A DNA stretch of 64,000 bases from CAWHPS01 sp963831235 (GTDB taxonomy: Bacteria > Fibrobacterota > OXYB2-FULL-49-7 > JAEUSG01): contig CAWHPS010000033.1 in NCBI GenBank assembly GCA_963831235.1, forward strand, positions 124,001 to 188,000, written 5' to 3'. This document shows positions 53,270 through 63,120 of this stretch, one piece after another. Made by a program: the position numbers and the translations under genes. The notes below the pieces were generated by a model that made no database searches, was not told where the DNA came from, and saw nothing but the letters and a program-made list of their open reading frames with translations. Within the stretch, counting starts at the first letter, position 1; each line of letters begins with the position of its first letter.

Positions 53270-53319
53270 TGCGTAGATTAGCAAATTAATCTACGCATAA
53301 TCTGCGTAGATTAATTTGC
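53270..53319. repeat. Three TGCGTAGATTA units forming two mutually exclusive hairpins
   Basis: TGCGTAGATTA occurs at 53270-53280, as its complement at 53287-53297 and again at 53303-53313. The first two give an 11-bp stem; the second and third extend to a perfect 17-bp stem (GCAAATTAATCTACGCA at 53281-53297 with 53303-53319) around the loop TAATC. The middle unit is shared, so only one hairpin can form. The cluster ends 43 bases before the Fic gene and may be its operator or an mRNA switch. Confidence 0.6.
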
Positions 53320-53362
53320 AAAATTCTATGGATGAATTTATATTTATTCCAAGGAAATTCTT

Positions 53363-54526
53363 ATGATCAATTATATACATCAATTACCTGATTGGCCAAA
53401 CTTTTATTGGGACAAGGTAGAAATCGCCAATTTTCTCACAGATGTCCGTTTTAAACAGGGAGTGCTATTAGGTCGAATGAATGCCATGGGATTTGATATC
53501 AGAAAACAGGCTGACTTTCAAACACGGACTCTCGATGTCCTTAATACAAGTGAAATTGAAGGCGACAACCTGGATGCTGCTCAGGTAAGATCGTCAGTTG
53601 CAAAGAGGCTGGGATTGAATATAGCCCGGCTTGTCAAATCCGATCGTCACGTTGATGCAATTGTTGACATGATGCTTGATGCGACATCTGCTTATACCAA
53701 TCCATTGACTGATGTACAGCTGTTCAATTGGCATGAAACATTGTTTCCTGAAAGCAAGAGCGGCATGCGCAATATCATAACGGGCAAATGGCGAGACAAC
53801 CCCATAACGGATCCAATGCAAGTGCTATCAGGGCCCATTGGTAAGGAAAAGATCCATTTTCAGGCGCCGGATTCAGACAAGCTCGAAAATGAAATGGCCC
53901 GTTTTCTTGAATGGTATAATAATGAAAGGAAATTAGATACAGTCTTGAAATCCGGCGTGGCACATTTATGGTTTATCACCATCCACCCGTTTGATGATGG
54001 CAATGGCAGAATAGCCCGGGCATTGGCAGACCGTTTACTTTCGATAGCTGATGAAACCGGATATCGTTTCTACAGTATGTCCGCTCAAATTCGGAAAGAA
54101 CGTAATGAATATTACGATATACTGGAAAGAACCCAGCGAGGGAGCTTGGATATAACAGAGTGGCTAAGGTGGTATCTGATGTGCCTTGCCCGCTCCTTCA
54201 CAGCCACTGAAGAAGTATTGGAAACCGTGCTTCATAAAGCCGGATTCTGGGCCAAACATGGTAAATCAGCGCTGAATGCGCGGCAAGTCAAAGTCTTGAA
54301 CAGATTATTGGAAGGCTTTGATGGAAAACTCAATACAACCAAATGGGCACGACTAACAAAATGTTCGCACGACACCGCGCTCCGTGACATTCATGAACTG
54401 ATGGACAAGAAAATATTAATCAAAGAAGACACGGGCGGTCGAAGCACTCATTATGCACTGCAACTTAAACTTGATATTCGCAAAGAAAGCCAACCTAAAG
54501 TATCTGATAAAGGAATCATGCAATGA
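53363..54526 (+). CDS. Fic-family AMP-transferase with DUF4172 N-terminal region
   Basis: 387 residues, AAGGA 6-8 bases before the ATG. The N-terminal DUF4172-type region includes the inhibitory helix motif TSEIEGDNL ([S/T]xxxE[G/N]), followed by the Fic core HPFDDGNGRIARAL with the catalytic His. A winged-helix C-terminus (GKLNTTKWARLTKCSHDTAL) could bind DNA. Fic enzymes transfer AMP to target proteins. The repeat cluster upstream may be its operator. Its stop overlaps the tyrS start by 4 bases. Confidence 0.88.
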   Translation: MINYIHQLPDWPNFYWDKVEIANFLTDVRFKQGVLLGRMNAMGFDIRKQADFQTRTLDVLNTSEIEGDNLDAAQVRSSVAKRLGLNIARLVKSDRHVDAIVDMMLDATSAYTNPLTDVQLFNWHETLFPESKSGMRNIITGKWRDNPITDPMQVLSGPIGKEKIHFQAPDSDKLENEMARFLEWYNNERKLDTVLKSGVAHLWFITIHPFDDGNGRIARALADRLLSIADETGYRFYSMSAQIRKERNEYYDILERTQRGSLDITEWLRWYLMCLARSFTATEEVLETVLHKAGFWAKHGKSALNARQVKVLNRLLEGFDGKLNTTKWARLTKCSHDTALRDIHELMDKKILIKEDTGGRSTHYALQLKLDIRKESQPKVSDKGIMQ

Positions 54527-55707
54527 ATGAAAATATAGATTTGATCTTAAGAAAAGCTGTTCAAATATTTTCAAAAGAAGGTCTTCTTGAAAGACTTGAC
54601 AGCGGAAAAACACTTAAAATCAAGCTTGGAGCTGATCCAAGCCGGCCTGACCTGCATTTAGGCCATTCTGTCGTACTAAGGGCATTGCGCATATTTCAAA
54701 ACATGGGGCATGAGGTTATTTTTATTGTCGGCGATTACACGGCAATGATTGGAGACCCATCCGGCAAGAGTAAAACAAGACCCGCATTAACGTTTGAGAA
54801 AACTCGTAAAGCAGGTGAGACATACTTCAATCAGGCCACAAAAATACTTGATAAAGCCAGGACAAGAATTGAATACAATTCAACATGGCTTTCAAAACTT
54901 ACATTTGAAGAAGTAATAAAACTCACAAGCAAATACACCGTAGCAAGAATTTTGGAACGGGATGATTTCAAAAAAAGATACGAGAGCAATCAACCGATTT
55001 GCATGCATGAATTATTATATCCCCTGATGCAGGGATATGATTCAGTGGCGCTTGAGGCTGATGTTGAGATTGGCGGAACAGATCAGACGTTCAATTTACT
55101 GGTTGGGCGTGAACTTCAAAAAGATTACAATCAGAGATCGCAGGAAGTAATGACATTTCCCCTGCTTATCGGCCTGGATGGCGTGGAAAAGATGAGCAAA
55201 TCACTCGGCAATTATATTGGCCTTGACGAATCACCTGAAAGTATGTTCGAAAAGGCCATGAAAATACCTGACAATCTGCTTCATGACTATTTTCTTTTAA
55301 CAACAGATATTCCCATGGAAAATATTGACAGCTTAATAAAGAAAGACATAAGAGAAGCCCATATCGAATATGGCAGGGAAATAATCAGAATGTACCATAA
55401 CAATGCATCAATTGAAAATGCGGAAAAAAGGTATTTTGAGGTTGCAAAAGGCGGCATTCCGGAAAACATCGTAATAAAAACCATTGAAAGCGATAAATTG
55501 CAGGATAAATGTATTTCAATTATTGAAGCAGTAAAATATGCAGGATTCGCAAAAACCAATGGCGAAGCACGCAGAATTATAGAGGGAAAAGGCATCAAAA
55601 TAGACAATGAAACCATTAGTGATTTTAAAATGCAATTAAATCTATCAGAGGATAGAGTGATTCAATTTGGAAAATCAAGGTTCATTAAATTGACGGCAAA
55701 AAAGTAG
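54523..55707 (+). CDS. tyrS: Tyrosyl-tRNA synthetase
   Basis: 394 residues. HIGH motif as HLGH in GADPSRPDLHLGH, VGDYTAMIGDPSGKSKTRP, and KMSKS in GVEKMSKSLGNYI; the C-terminal S4 domain (AKTNGEARRIIEGKGIKID) is complete. An essential housekeeping enzyme, here translated from the end of the Fic gene (ATGA overlap), an odd context for a synthetase. Confidence 0.95.
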   Translation: MNENIDLILRKAVQIFSKEGLLERLDSGKTLKIKLGADPSRPDLHLGHSVVLRALRIFQNMGHEVIFIVGDYTAMIGDPSGKSKTRPALTFEKTRKAGETYFNQATKILDKARTRIEYNSTWLSKLTFEEVIKLTSKYTVARILERDDFKKRYESNQPICMHELLYPLMQGYDSVALEADVEIGGTDQTFNLLVGRELQKDYNQRSQEVMTFPLLIGLDGVEKMSKSLGNYIGLDESPESMFEKAMKIPDNLLHDYFLLTTDIPMENIDSLIKKDIREAHIEYGREIIRMYHNNASIENAEKRYFEVAKGGIPENIVIKTIESDKLQDKCISIIEAVKYAGFAKTNGEARRIIEGKGIKIDNETISDFKMQLNLSEDRVIQFGKSRFIKLTAKK

Positions 55708-55720
55708 CAAAAAGAATATT

Positions 55721-56122
55721 ATGGAACCTGAAATTATCCACCATCCAGACACGGCGACAGTTAAAGCCGCCATCATTGCAGATGACCCACTTCTGTTATT
55801 GGTCGCACACGCAGGCAATAAAGTGCTGGTGGCACCCGCTGATAATGTATTGGAGCATGTTATTTTGCTTCGTTTGACAGGGCACAAAGAAATTGATTTG
55901 GACCGGTTTTATCGTGTCGTGCTCAATAGATCGGGTGCGGACTGGACATTCGTATGTCCGGAGCAGTATAAGGGAATTACGGATCGGGAAAGACGTATAA
56001 AGCTGTTTTATGAAGAAGGCTTTGATATAATTCAGCGTGCGTTGAAATTGCTTGGCTATGATGTACCCCTGACCATTCCGGATCGCTACCGCCGCCATTT
56101 CAAGGAATTGTCCGGGAATTGA
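55721..56122 (+). CDS. Conserved-looking hypothetical protein
   Basis: 133 residues, no signal peptide or membrane helix. The sequence TVKAAIIADDPLLLLVAHAG and a C-terminal helix (FDIIQRALKLLGYDVPLTIP) are regular, but no family is recognised. It begins 13 bases after tyrS and may share its transcript. No clear ribosome binding site. Confidence 0.55.
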   Translation: MEPEIIHHPDTATVKAAIIADDPLLLLVAHAGNKVLVAPADNVLEHVILLRLTGHKEIDLDRFYRVVLNRSGADWTFVCPEQYKGITDRERRIKLFYEEGFDIIQRALKLLGYDVPLTIPDRYRRHFKELSGN

Positions 56123-56250
56123 TCGTCTGAATGGTATATAGGCAACGCTGCATCAATCGATTAAAATTGCCTGATACCTCTAAAAAAATATTAAATGCCC
56201 TGTACAATTGTTTTACTCTTTTAGCCGCAATTTCGAGACAAGCGACTGAG

Positions 56251-57711
56251 TTATTTAAGATTTCCGAATGCTCTGGATAAAAGATATTTAATCCAGGCAG
56301 GGTGATAAAAATGTCCCCTTCTATCATTGTTTAATCCGTTCGTTTTTCCAAGGGATTTATTTGCAAGTAATGTTGAAATCTGTGACCGCTTATCAGCAGA
56401 AATATTTTCATACCAGACAACTCTGGTTTTGCTATGAGTTACACACGACACATGCAAACCATCCGAAAACAGAACATCTCCCCCCTGTGTCGTGGTCTTA
56501 GTCCATGCAACTCCCCCTAAATTTCTTTTTTCCAGGACATTGCATATTGCAGAGGCCGTCCATGAGGCGGAAGAGTCGGTGTCAAATGATAATGCCCAAA
56601 CAAAACGTCCGTATGTTGCATTATCAGAATGGATATAAAGCAGACGATCGCCTCTCCAACCAAGCGACGCTCTTATACGTGCAAGCGTTAGTTCTCCGCT
56701 AAAAAGCGCGGCCAACAAAATTGGACCCAGATTATCATCATCCGTATAATTCAAATAAACTGTACTGTCACAAAGAAGAGGGGCGATACTTGAAAAGTCA
56801 AAATCAACCGGTTCAAATGACCTTGCTGACAATATTTCAGCCGTTGATAAAGGGCGCTGGCCATTGTAACATCCTGCAACTCTATCCCAGCCCCCTGCAG
56901 TTTGCAAACTATCAATATAGAGGGTCCCGATAATATATGGTGAGTAGCCGTATAGTGTCCAATATAGAGGCGGGTTCTGACCTGTCAATTCACTAAAACC
57001 CCAATCAAGTTCGGTATTCAATCTGTCCCGTAATTGTTCCCGGGATAATGGTGCCGATTCCTCATAAGTATTATAATAAATCCGGTCACATAATGTTGCT
57101 TCGCCTTCGGTCACACATGTATTTGTCAACCAATAATCCGTATTATATCTGGATCGCATTTCCCATGGAGAGCGATCAGCAAGAAGATTAAAATGCTGGT
57201 CCTGAAGGGCATGCGTTAATTCATGAACAATAGTGGATCTTAAATCTCCTGCGGAAGAACTTTCCGGGTTGCAAAGAAATATTGAGTCAGTACCGGGCAT
57301 ATAATAAGCCAGGACATTTGAATAAAAAGAATACATTGATTCGTAAATATTTTCCATTGAATCGGGGATCAGTCCAAGCTGTCTTAGTTCAAGAGTCATA
57401 TCACCATATTCTGGTGGATAATAACTTACGCTGTCTTCAATCAACGTATCTGTGGAATAAGGATAGCATGCCACCCGAGCCACAGATACAGGTCTTAAAA
57501 ACTTTAAACCTCTGATACTTTCAATTTTCGGCATTAATGAGTCAACCATTCGGGAATAAACAACAAGCGACGTGTCCACTTTCTTTAAATTTGTATTTGT
57601 TTGATTATTGCCGGAAGAAAGTGGATTTTGATCTTTTTCAGCACAACCAAAAAAACATGCAACAAGAAATAAAATTACTAGCTCTTTTCTCTTTCCAACT
57701 ATTGTTCGCAT
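56251..57711 (-). CDS. Lipoprotein with HExxH metallopeptidase-like motif
   Basis: 486 residues from the ATG at 57711; the lipobox is ACFFGC (MRTIVGKRKELVILFLVACF opening). Near residue 190 is STIVHELTHALQDQHF, a zinc-peptidase HExxH motif in the HALQDQ form, with a Glu (VTEGEATL) about 30 residues on as a candidate third ligand. The rest is beta- and helix-mixed without repeats, and the C-terminus lacks a sorting tail. It lies 208 bases after the FGE-like gene of module C and may belong to that transcript. Confidence 0.7.
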   Translation of the reverse strand: MRTIVGKRKELVILFLVACFFGCAEKDQNPLSSGNNQTNTNLKKVDTSLVVYSRMVDSLMPKIESIRGLKFLRPVSVARVACYPYSTDTLIEDSVSYYPPEYGDMTLELRQLGLIPDSMENIYESMYSFYSNVLAYYMPGTDSIFLCNPESSSAGDLRSTIVHELTHALQDQHFNLLADRSPWEMRSRYNTDYWLTNTCVTEGEATLCDRIYYNTYEESAPLSREQLRDRLNTELDWGFSELTGQNPPLYWTLYGYSPYIIGTLYIDSLQTAGGWDRVAGCYNGQRPLSTAEILSARSFEPVDFDFSSIAPLLCDSTVYLNYTDDDNLGPILLAALFSGELTLARIRASLGWRGDRLLYIHSDNATYGRFVWALSFDTDSSASWTASAICNVLEKRNLGGVAWTKTTTQGGDVLFSDGLHVSCVTHSKTRVVWYENISADKRSQISTLLANKSLGKTNGLNNDRRGHFYHPAWIKYLLSRAFGNLK

Positions 57712-57918
57712 TTCATTTATAAAGTTTCCACAGCGGCCAACAAAATTGAAGCCTGTGGTGACTAACAGTGCAGACATAGTTTTGATATTTTGCATGGCAA
57801 ATTCCTTTTGTTTAAAGATTGTGTTTATAGTTTTCTTTACATTTTTACAATGGCAAAGTTGCGACAAGGCTATTCAAAGCGACAACAATTACCTTTTTTG
57901 CTCTCCGAAGTGCCACGT

Positions 57919-59061
57919 TCAAGGCCGGGAAGCAAGCCGGATACCTGCAGCAGCCCAGCTGCTGGTGGTTCTCGGATCTTCAAAGGCGCGTGCTGCCGAG
58001 CGAATAGTGAGGCTGCCGCTCTCCCAACTCCCCCCGCGTTGCACGCGGCCCATGACATAAATACTATCTGAAACTGGCCCGGTTGGGTCTGTCTGGGCAT
58101 TTCCAGAGTAGTCATTTCCTGACCCGTCGACCCAATTCCAATCATTCACCCACTCCCATACATTTCCGCTCATATCGTATAAACCCCAAGCATTTGGTTC
58201 TTTACTTGCCACCACCCAGGGTTGTGAATAGGGATTGCTTGAATTATGCTTCCATACCACATTGCTATCCATAGCCAATGTATCATCATGCGTTTCAGGC
58301 GGATAGTTTCCGCCCCAATAATAATCCGTAGTTGACCCTGCCCGGCACGCATACTCCCATTCCGCCTCTGTCGGCATCCGGTAGCCGTTCTTCGTGTAAT
58401 CTATCACTACGCGTGAATTATTGGACCCGGAAAAATTGTAAACCTGATCCTTCCCGCTCATCTTCGACAACGCATTACAGAAGAGCGCGGCATCATCCCA
58501 CGATACAAACATTACTGGATAGGTCGCCCCACAATCAAAAAATACATGAGGTGGCCCCATCACTGCCGTGTACAACTCTTCAGTCACCTCTGTTGGACTC
58601 ATCTGGAGTGCCGTAATCGTTACACTGTGAATAGGGCGATTCCAAGGAGAGCCCATCTGAAAAGTTCCACCGTCAATGGAAACCATTGACGGCAAGGGCA
58701 TACGGCCAGTTACCCTCACAACGACATTGGTCCGGTCACAGCCCTTTATTCTGACGGTGATTGTATGCTTTTCCCAGCAGGCCAGCATTGTGTCAACATC
58801 CTTATAAAAGCTGCCCTCAATAGATTTCTCAAGTCTGAAGATGGAATCTTCGTACCAATTTGCTCCTCCATCAAACGATACGGAGGGAACACACCAAACC
58901 CGCTTCATGTTACCGCTTGGAATAAAACTCACCCTGCAATCACGCTGAACAATGCCCGCACTGTCGCTGTTCCAGACACTGTCAACCGTTACAGAATCCA
59001 TTGTCAATGTAATGGCCGAAAGCAGCGCCGTGACCGAAAGTATCATTAGAATTGTTTTCAT
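57919..59061 (-). CDS. Secreted FGE/SUMF1-like domain protein (module C)
   Basis: 380 residues. A signal peptide (MKTILMILSVTALLSAI) is followed by about 120 residues of unknown fold and a C-terminal formylglycine-generating-enzyme-like domain: SIDGGTFQMGSPWNRP, SPTEVTEELYTAVMG, GYRMPTEAEWEYACRAGS, WGLYDMSGNVWEWVNDW and RVQRGGSW. FGE-like folds in bacteria often bind glycans or peptides rather than make formylglycine; no redox cysteine pair is obvious. The start overlaps the previous gene by 4 bases. Confidence 0.85.
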   Translation of the reverse strand: MKTILMILSVTALLSAITLTMDSVTVDSVWNSDSAGIVQRDCRVSFIPSGNMKRVWCVPSVSFDGGANWYEDSIFRLEKSIEGSFYKDVDTMLACWEKHTITVRIKGCDRTNVVVRVTGRMPLPSMVSIDGGTFQMGSPWNRPIHSVTITALQMSPTEVTEELYTAVMGPPHVFFDCGATYPVMFVSWDDAALFCNALSKMSGKDQVYNFSGSNNSRVVIDYTKNGYRMPTEAEWEYACRAGSTTDYYWGGNYPPETHDDTLAMDSNVVWKHNSSNPYSQPWVVASKEPNAWGLYDMSGNVWEWVNDWNWVDGSGNDYSGNAQTDPTGPVSDSIYVMGRVQRGGSWESGSLTIRSAARAFEDPRTTSSWAAAGIRLASRP

Positions 59062-59489
59062 CTCACCACCGCCAATCTCGCCGTCTTTACGGAAAATCCA
59101 GGCGCTTCGAACCGCGCAACATAAACACCATTTGCCATTCCGCGCGATAAAGGCACAAAACCATCATACGCAACAGCAACGGTCGTTACCATACGTCCGC
59201 GGATATCGAGTAATTTAATGATACCTTTGGCACCTGCATGAATAACCAGTCCGTTTCCAGCCATGCTGATGCGGAAAGCATTGTATGAGGGCATAGCCCC
59301 GATTCTTTCGGACGATGTTGACGGGCTGTCCCAACCGGCTGTTGCTCCGGCCACCAAGTTGAATATCGTGGTTTGTCCGCTTGCCTCAAAATAATTCTGG
59401 GCAAACGCAATCACCGGCAGAATACAAAACAATCCCAATGCGCGCATTATGCGAGCTTTGGAAAAATTGTTTTTCATTGGGTTTTGCAT
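59058..59489 (-). CDS. Small secreted protein with Por-like tail (module C)
   Basis: 143 residues, ATG at 59489 with AAGGAG 7 bases upstream. Signal peptide (MRALGLFCILPVIAFA), then a short body and a tail IKLLDIRGRMVTTVAVAYDG...GVYVARFEAPGFSVKTARL that follows the C-terminal sorting-domain pattern (strand, LSRGMANGVY, final basic strand). The NPFN element is missing. It overlaps the FGE-like gene by 4 bases. Confidence 0.65.
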   Translation of the reverse strand: MQNPMKNNFSKARIMRALGLFCILPVIAFAQNYFEASGQTTIFNLVAGATAGWDSPSTSSERIGAMPSYNAFRISMAGNGLVIHAGAKGIIKLLDIRGRMVTTVAVAYDGFVPLSRGMANGVYVARFEAPGFSVKTARLAVVR

Positions 59490-59542
59490 AAAATGACTCC
59501 TTTCTTGATTATTTAACATATTTATTTTATGAGAATTATTTT

Positions 59543-61633
59543 TTACTTCACAAGCACTACTTTCTGCGTTGCAGAGTAGGTACCCGCCTGAAGCCTTGCA
59601 ATATAAACCCCCGCCGGCCTATTCTCTGCATCCCACGTCGTGGAATGGACTCCTTTAGAAAGCCTGCCATTGGCAATAACGGACACGGTGCGCCCGCTTA
59701 TATCAAATATTTTCAAGGAGCCTATATTTGCAGCAGGAAGCGTGTATTCTATACGCGTAACGGGATTGAAAGGATTGGGGCTGATATGGATTCCATGAAA
59801 CATTGAATCATCAGCAATGGGTTTTCGGGTTTCGATTCCATTGTATATAGGCGAAAATTGGATACCCCAGCCTACTGCTATAAAGCGGGATCCATCCCAG
59901 ATTAACCCATTTTGTTCCATGGTAGCACCGTCACAACTCAGTTTAACCGGGGTCCATATATCACCATCCGGGGATGTATATCCGGTATCTCCATCACCCG
60001 TGATAAGGAATTCCTTTCCCGACCAAGCGCAGGCCATCGGTATTGAAGAGCCATGAATAGATTTGTCTATCCATGTATGGCCGGTATCCGCTGATAAAAA
60101 AAGATCATTGCTCCATCCAATAGCCAAGAGTTTACCATTACCCCAGGATAACGAAATGCCAAGGAATAATGAATGCACCTCAGATCTTTTCCGCCAATTG
60201 ATTCCATCTTCTGATACAAAAATATTTCCATGTCGATCCATAATGATCAATTCACTACCTGTCCAAAGTATTGATATAAGAGAAGTTTCTTGTACGGAAT
60301 CAGGATATATCTTTGTCCATTGTTTACCATCAGAGGATATGAAAATCACTCCAGATCCATTATTGGCATCACATCCTACTGCATATAATTTTGTTCCTGT
60401 CCAAATTACTTTGTTCAGACAGGTACCTGTATCTTGGTATGTCCATGATATACCTTCTGGAGAAGTAATTATAGCTTCATTGCCCACTGCAACAAACTGA
60501 TTACCATCCCATACAACAGAACGAAAATCCAAGGGGAAAGAAGCAGAAATCTGGTAAAAACGATCTGTTATGATATTCCAAAATGTCAAATCCCTTGACG
60601 TAAAAATTCCCCCCCCTGCTCCTAAAACGACATAGTTGTTTCCGGAATAAGCAATACAAGACATAGCGCTATAAGAAGTAGGATTGCCAACACATAACCA
60701 TGAAGATTGCGATAAACCAGACAATGGCGTCCATGTCAAACCATGATCTTTTGAATAGTACAATTCACCGCCATAGCCGCCAAGATATATCCTGTCATTT
60801 ACCGCAAATACGGATAATATCCCGGTAACTAAGAGCGTTTTTTTCCATGTTTTCCCTTGATCTTGAGATACAAAAACATTGTGTTGTGTCACCATAATGA
60901 TAGTTCTGTTTGTCTGGTACAAAGTTATAATGTTCGATGTCTCCAGGGTATTATCATTAACTCGCCGCCAGGTATAAGCACCACTATCAAGGATAAAAAG
61001 ACCATAAGAATTTGTTCCCGCCATAAACGCACCGCGATCCTCACAAATTGAAAGAATAGTAACATACTTTGGAATACCGGAATCGATGGGTGACCATGAA
61101 TTCCCCCTATCCATCGAAAGGCGAGCGGCTCCGGTCGATGTTTGAACAATCCATTTGTTGCTGGTAACCATCCCTATCCCGCCACCATAATTGTTGGCCC
61201 AAAGTATTTGTCCGGAATTATTATTCCTTGCCCGTAGAGAAGGAGGTCCCTGACTGGAAACAAAAACGATAGAATCAATAGCGTATATGGAAAGCACAGC
61301 ATCATCCGGAGAATCATCCGGAAAAAGAGAAAGCCAAGGTCCGCCATTGATAGCAGTATAGTAACATCCGGCAGTTGTTCCGACATATAGAGTGGTCTGG
61401 ACAACAGTCATAGAGGTAACCTGAATGTTCGACATGGATGGGGAAAAGAGTTTCCAGGTAACGCCGGAATCAATGGAAAGGAAAACACCGACATCAGTTC
61501 CTGCAAAAAGTTTGTCATCCTGGCCCGCGAAGCAAGTAATTTTATTAACAACGGGATCAACGAAAGAAATTTTCCCGGAGATATTGATAACCAAGGACGT
61601 TATGAATATCAAAACCACTAAGTATTTTTTCAT
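59543..61633 (-). CDS. Secreted beta-propeller protein with sorting tail (module C)
   Basis: 696 residues from the ATG at 61633, which overlaps the lipoprotein stop by 4 bases (ATGA). Signal peptide (YLVVLIFITSLVINISG), then many BNR-like blades (SIDSGVTWKLF, SKDHGLTWTPL, SEDGINWRKR). The C-terminal sorting domain has HISPNPFNPVTRIEYTLP and RPAGVYIARLQAG. It matches the secreted protein of module A in design and position. Likely a surface or extracellular binding protein. Confidence 0.8.
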   Translation of the reverse strand: MKKYLVVLIFITSLVINISGKISFVDPVVNKITCFAGQDDKLFAGTDVGVFLSIDSGVTWKLFSPSMSNIQVTSMTVVQTTLYVGTTAGCYYTAINGGPWLSLFPDDSPDDAVLSIYAIDSIVFVSSQGPPSLRARNNNSGQILWANNYGGGIGMVTSNKWIVQTSTGAARLSMDRGNSWSPIDSGIPKYVTILSICEDRGAFMAGTNSYGLFILDSGAYTWRRVNDNTLETSNIITLYQTNRTIIMVTQHNVFVSQDQGKTWKKTLLVTGILSVFAVNDRIYLGGYGGELYYSKDHGLTWTPLSGLSQSSWLCVGNPTSYSAMSCIAYSGNNYVVLGAGGGIFTSRDLTFWNIITDRFYQISASFPLDFRSVVWDGNQFVAVGNEAIITSPEGISWTYQDTGTCLNKVIWTGTKLYAVGCDANNGSGVIFISSDGKQWTKIYPDSVQETSLISILWTGSELIIMDRHGNIFVSEDGINWRKRSEVHSLFLGISLSWGNGKLLAIGWSNDLFLSADTGHTWIDKSIHGSSIPMACAWSGKEFLITGDGDTGYTSPDGDIWTPVKLSCDGATMEQNGLIWDGSRFIAVGWGIQFSPIYNGIETRKPIADDSMFHGIHISPNPFNPVTRIEYTLPAANIGSLKIFDISGRTVSVIANGRLSKGVHSTTWDAENRPAGVYIARLQAGTYSATQKVVLVK

Positions 61634-63120
61634 TGTACCCCCTGCCATAGAATTCCATTATAATAACATAACCCGTTAGACCACCCGACCCAGATTTTAT
61701 TTTCAAAAGAGGTAATGCAATTGATCCTTTGATTGTTCAACAGCGGATCATGAACGACTGTCCACATCGTATCAGCTTTCCTGCAAAGCCCGTTGGCGGT
61801 GCCAGCCCAAACAACACTTTTACTGTCTATGTAAAGAGCAGTAATGGTATTACTTGGCAATCCGTCCTGAACAGTATAGTTTGTCCAAGTTGTTCCGTTG
61901 AAAACAGCAATGCCATTTTCCGTACCTGCAAAGACTTCGCCTGTGGTGTTCAGCGCAAGGCACCTGATGGAATTATTGGGAAGCCCCTCTTGAACGGTAA
62001 AAGAGGACCAAACAGTATCCACCAGATGATGGAGTCCTGATGTAGTTCCAATCCAAACACCTGAGGAATCCCCTGTTATGGCCGTAATGGTATTGCTCGG
62101 CCATTTAAAAGATTCTTCAACCATTTCCAGCAGGGAATCCCGGCTGAAGTAAAGATAACTCCCCAACCCAATCCACACACGTCCTTTAAAGTCGGAGGCC
62201 AGGCATTTGATCTCGGAGAAATCAATTGGGGTGAAAGTCCTAAAGGGTGACCATGAGATGCCGTTGAAAACACTGATCCCCCGGATAGTGCCAGCCCACA
62301 GCCGACCCTGGGTATCTTGCATCAGACTGGTGATATTATCATGGGAAAGTCCGGCAGCAGAGGTATAATAGTTCCATAAACCTTCATGAAAACGGGCCAG
62401 TCCACCGGAAGTGCCCGCCCACAATGCCTTGTCAGCACCGGCAAAAAGGCACTGCACTGATTTTTCGACAAGAGTTAGCGGCATGGACAATGTATCGTGA
62501 TTGCCAGACAGAACTGTTATCAAAGTCTCAATGCTGAAAAAACGATTGACAGAGGATTTAAGAAGCATAGTGTAGGTGCCAGATGCCAGACTGTCAAGTG
62601 TAAAAACACCGTAAACGCTAATGCTCCGGGCATGGAACGGTGTGCCCATGATGCATAAATTAACCCCACTTAACCCGCTTCCATAAGCATTTTGCACCTC
62701 TCCTGAAACAGAACCCGGCTGGCATAAAGTATCCATCAATGAAGGAATATCTGAAGAACCATCAACATTTAGTGATCCATGAAAACTACGCAGGCCTTGA
62801 TGAACGGCAGTAATATTATATTGGCCTAAAGGAAGGTCACTGAATGCATATCGGCCTTGTGAATCTGAAAAGGTCGAATCCATGGTAAACCCGTCTTCAG
62901 ACATGTTTGCAAAAGGATTATAATCTGACCTAACAATAAATACCTTGGCATTCTTCGTTGGCGTCGCCCCTGCACTTGGTAACCCGGTAGGCGATAATAT
63001 CGTGCCGCATACCATCGCATTCCCCGACTTTGTCCCGCTACTCGCAACATCCACCGGCCCCTGATGCGAACAGCCGAACCAAATACCAATGAAAGCAACA
63101 GCTGCCAGAAACCGTATCAT
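61630..63120 (-). CDS. Module C lipoprotein with Ig-like domain and two-component-regulator-type propeller
   Basis: 496 residues. Lipobox GIWFGC (Cys18), then SHQGPVDVASSGTKSGN, the shared module motif. Residues about 38-200 are carboxypeptidase-regulatory-like (LSPTGLPSAGATPTKNAKVF, VNAYGSGLSGVNLCIMG). From about 220 to the end lie Reg_prop blades (LWAGTSGGLARFHEGLWNYY, LWAGTIRGISVFNGISW) of the kind found in hybrid two-component sensors, here in a lipoprotein without kinase. Overlaps both neighbours by 4 bases, so it is made together with the TIGR02147 protein. Confidence 0.82.
   Translation of the reverse strand: MIRFLAAVAFIGIWFGCSHQGPVDVASSGTKSGNAMVCGTILSPTGLPSAGATPTKNAKVFIVRSDYNPFANMSEDGFTMDSTFSDSQGRYAFSDLPLGQYNITAVHQGLRSFHGSLNVDGSSDIPSLMDTLCQPGSVSGEVQNAYGSGLSGVNLCIMGTPFHARSISVYGVFTLDSLASGTYTMLLKSSVNRFFSIETLITVLSGNHDTLSMPLTLVEKSVQCLFAGADKALWAGTSGGLARFHEGLWNYYTSAAGLSHDNITSLMQDTQGRLWAGTIRGISVFNGISWSPFRTFTPIDFSEIKCLASDFKGRVWIGLGSYLYFSRDSLLEMVEESFKWPSNTITAITGDSSGVWIGTTSGLHHLVDTVWSSFTVQEGLPNNSIRCLALNTTGEVFAGTENGIAVFNGTTWTNYTVQDGLPSNTITALYIDSKSVVWAGTANGLCRKADTMWTVVHDPLLNNQRINCITSFENKIWVGWSNGLCYYNGILWQGVQ

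Noticed and set aside
56100..56327. 75-residue minus-strand frame between 55721 and 56251 genes
   Set aside because: Overlaps the end of both neighbours, no ribosome site and no recognisable domain.
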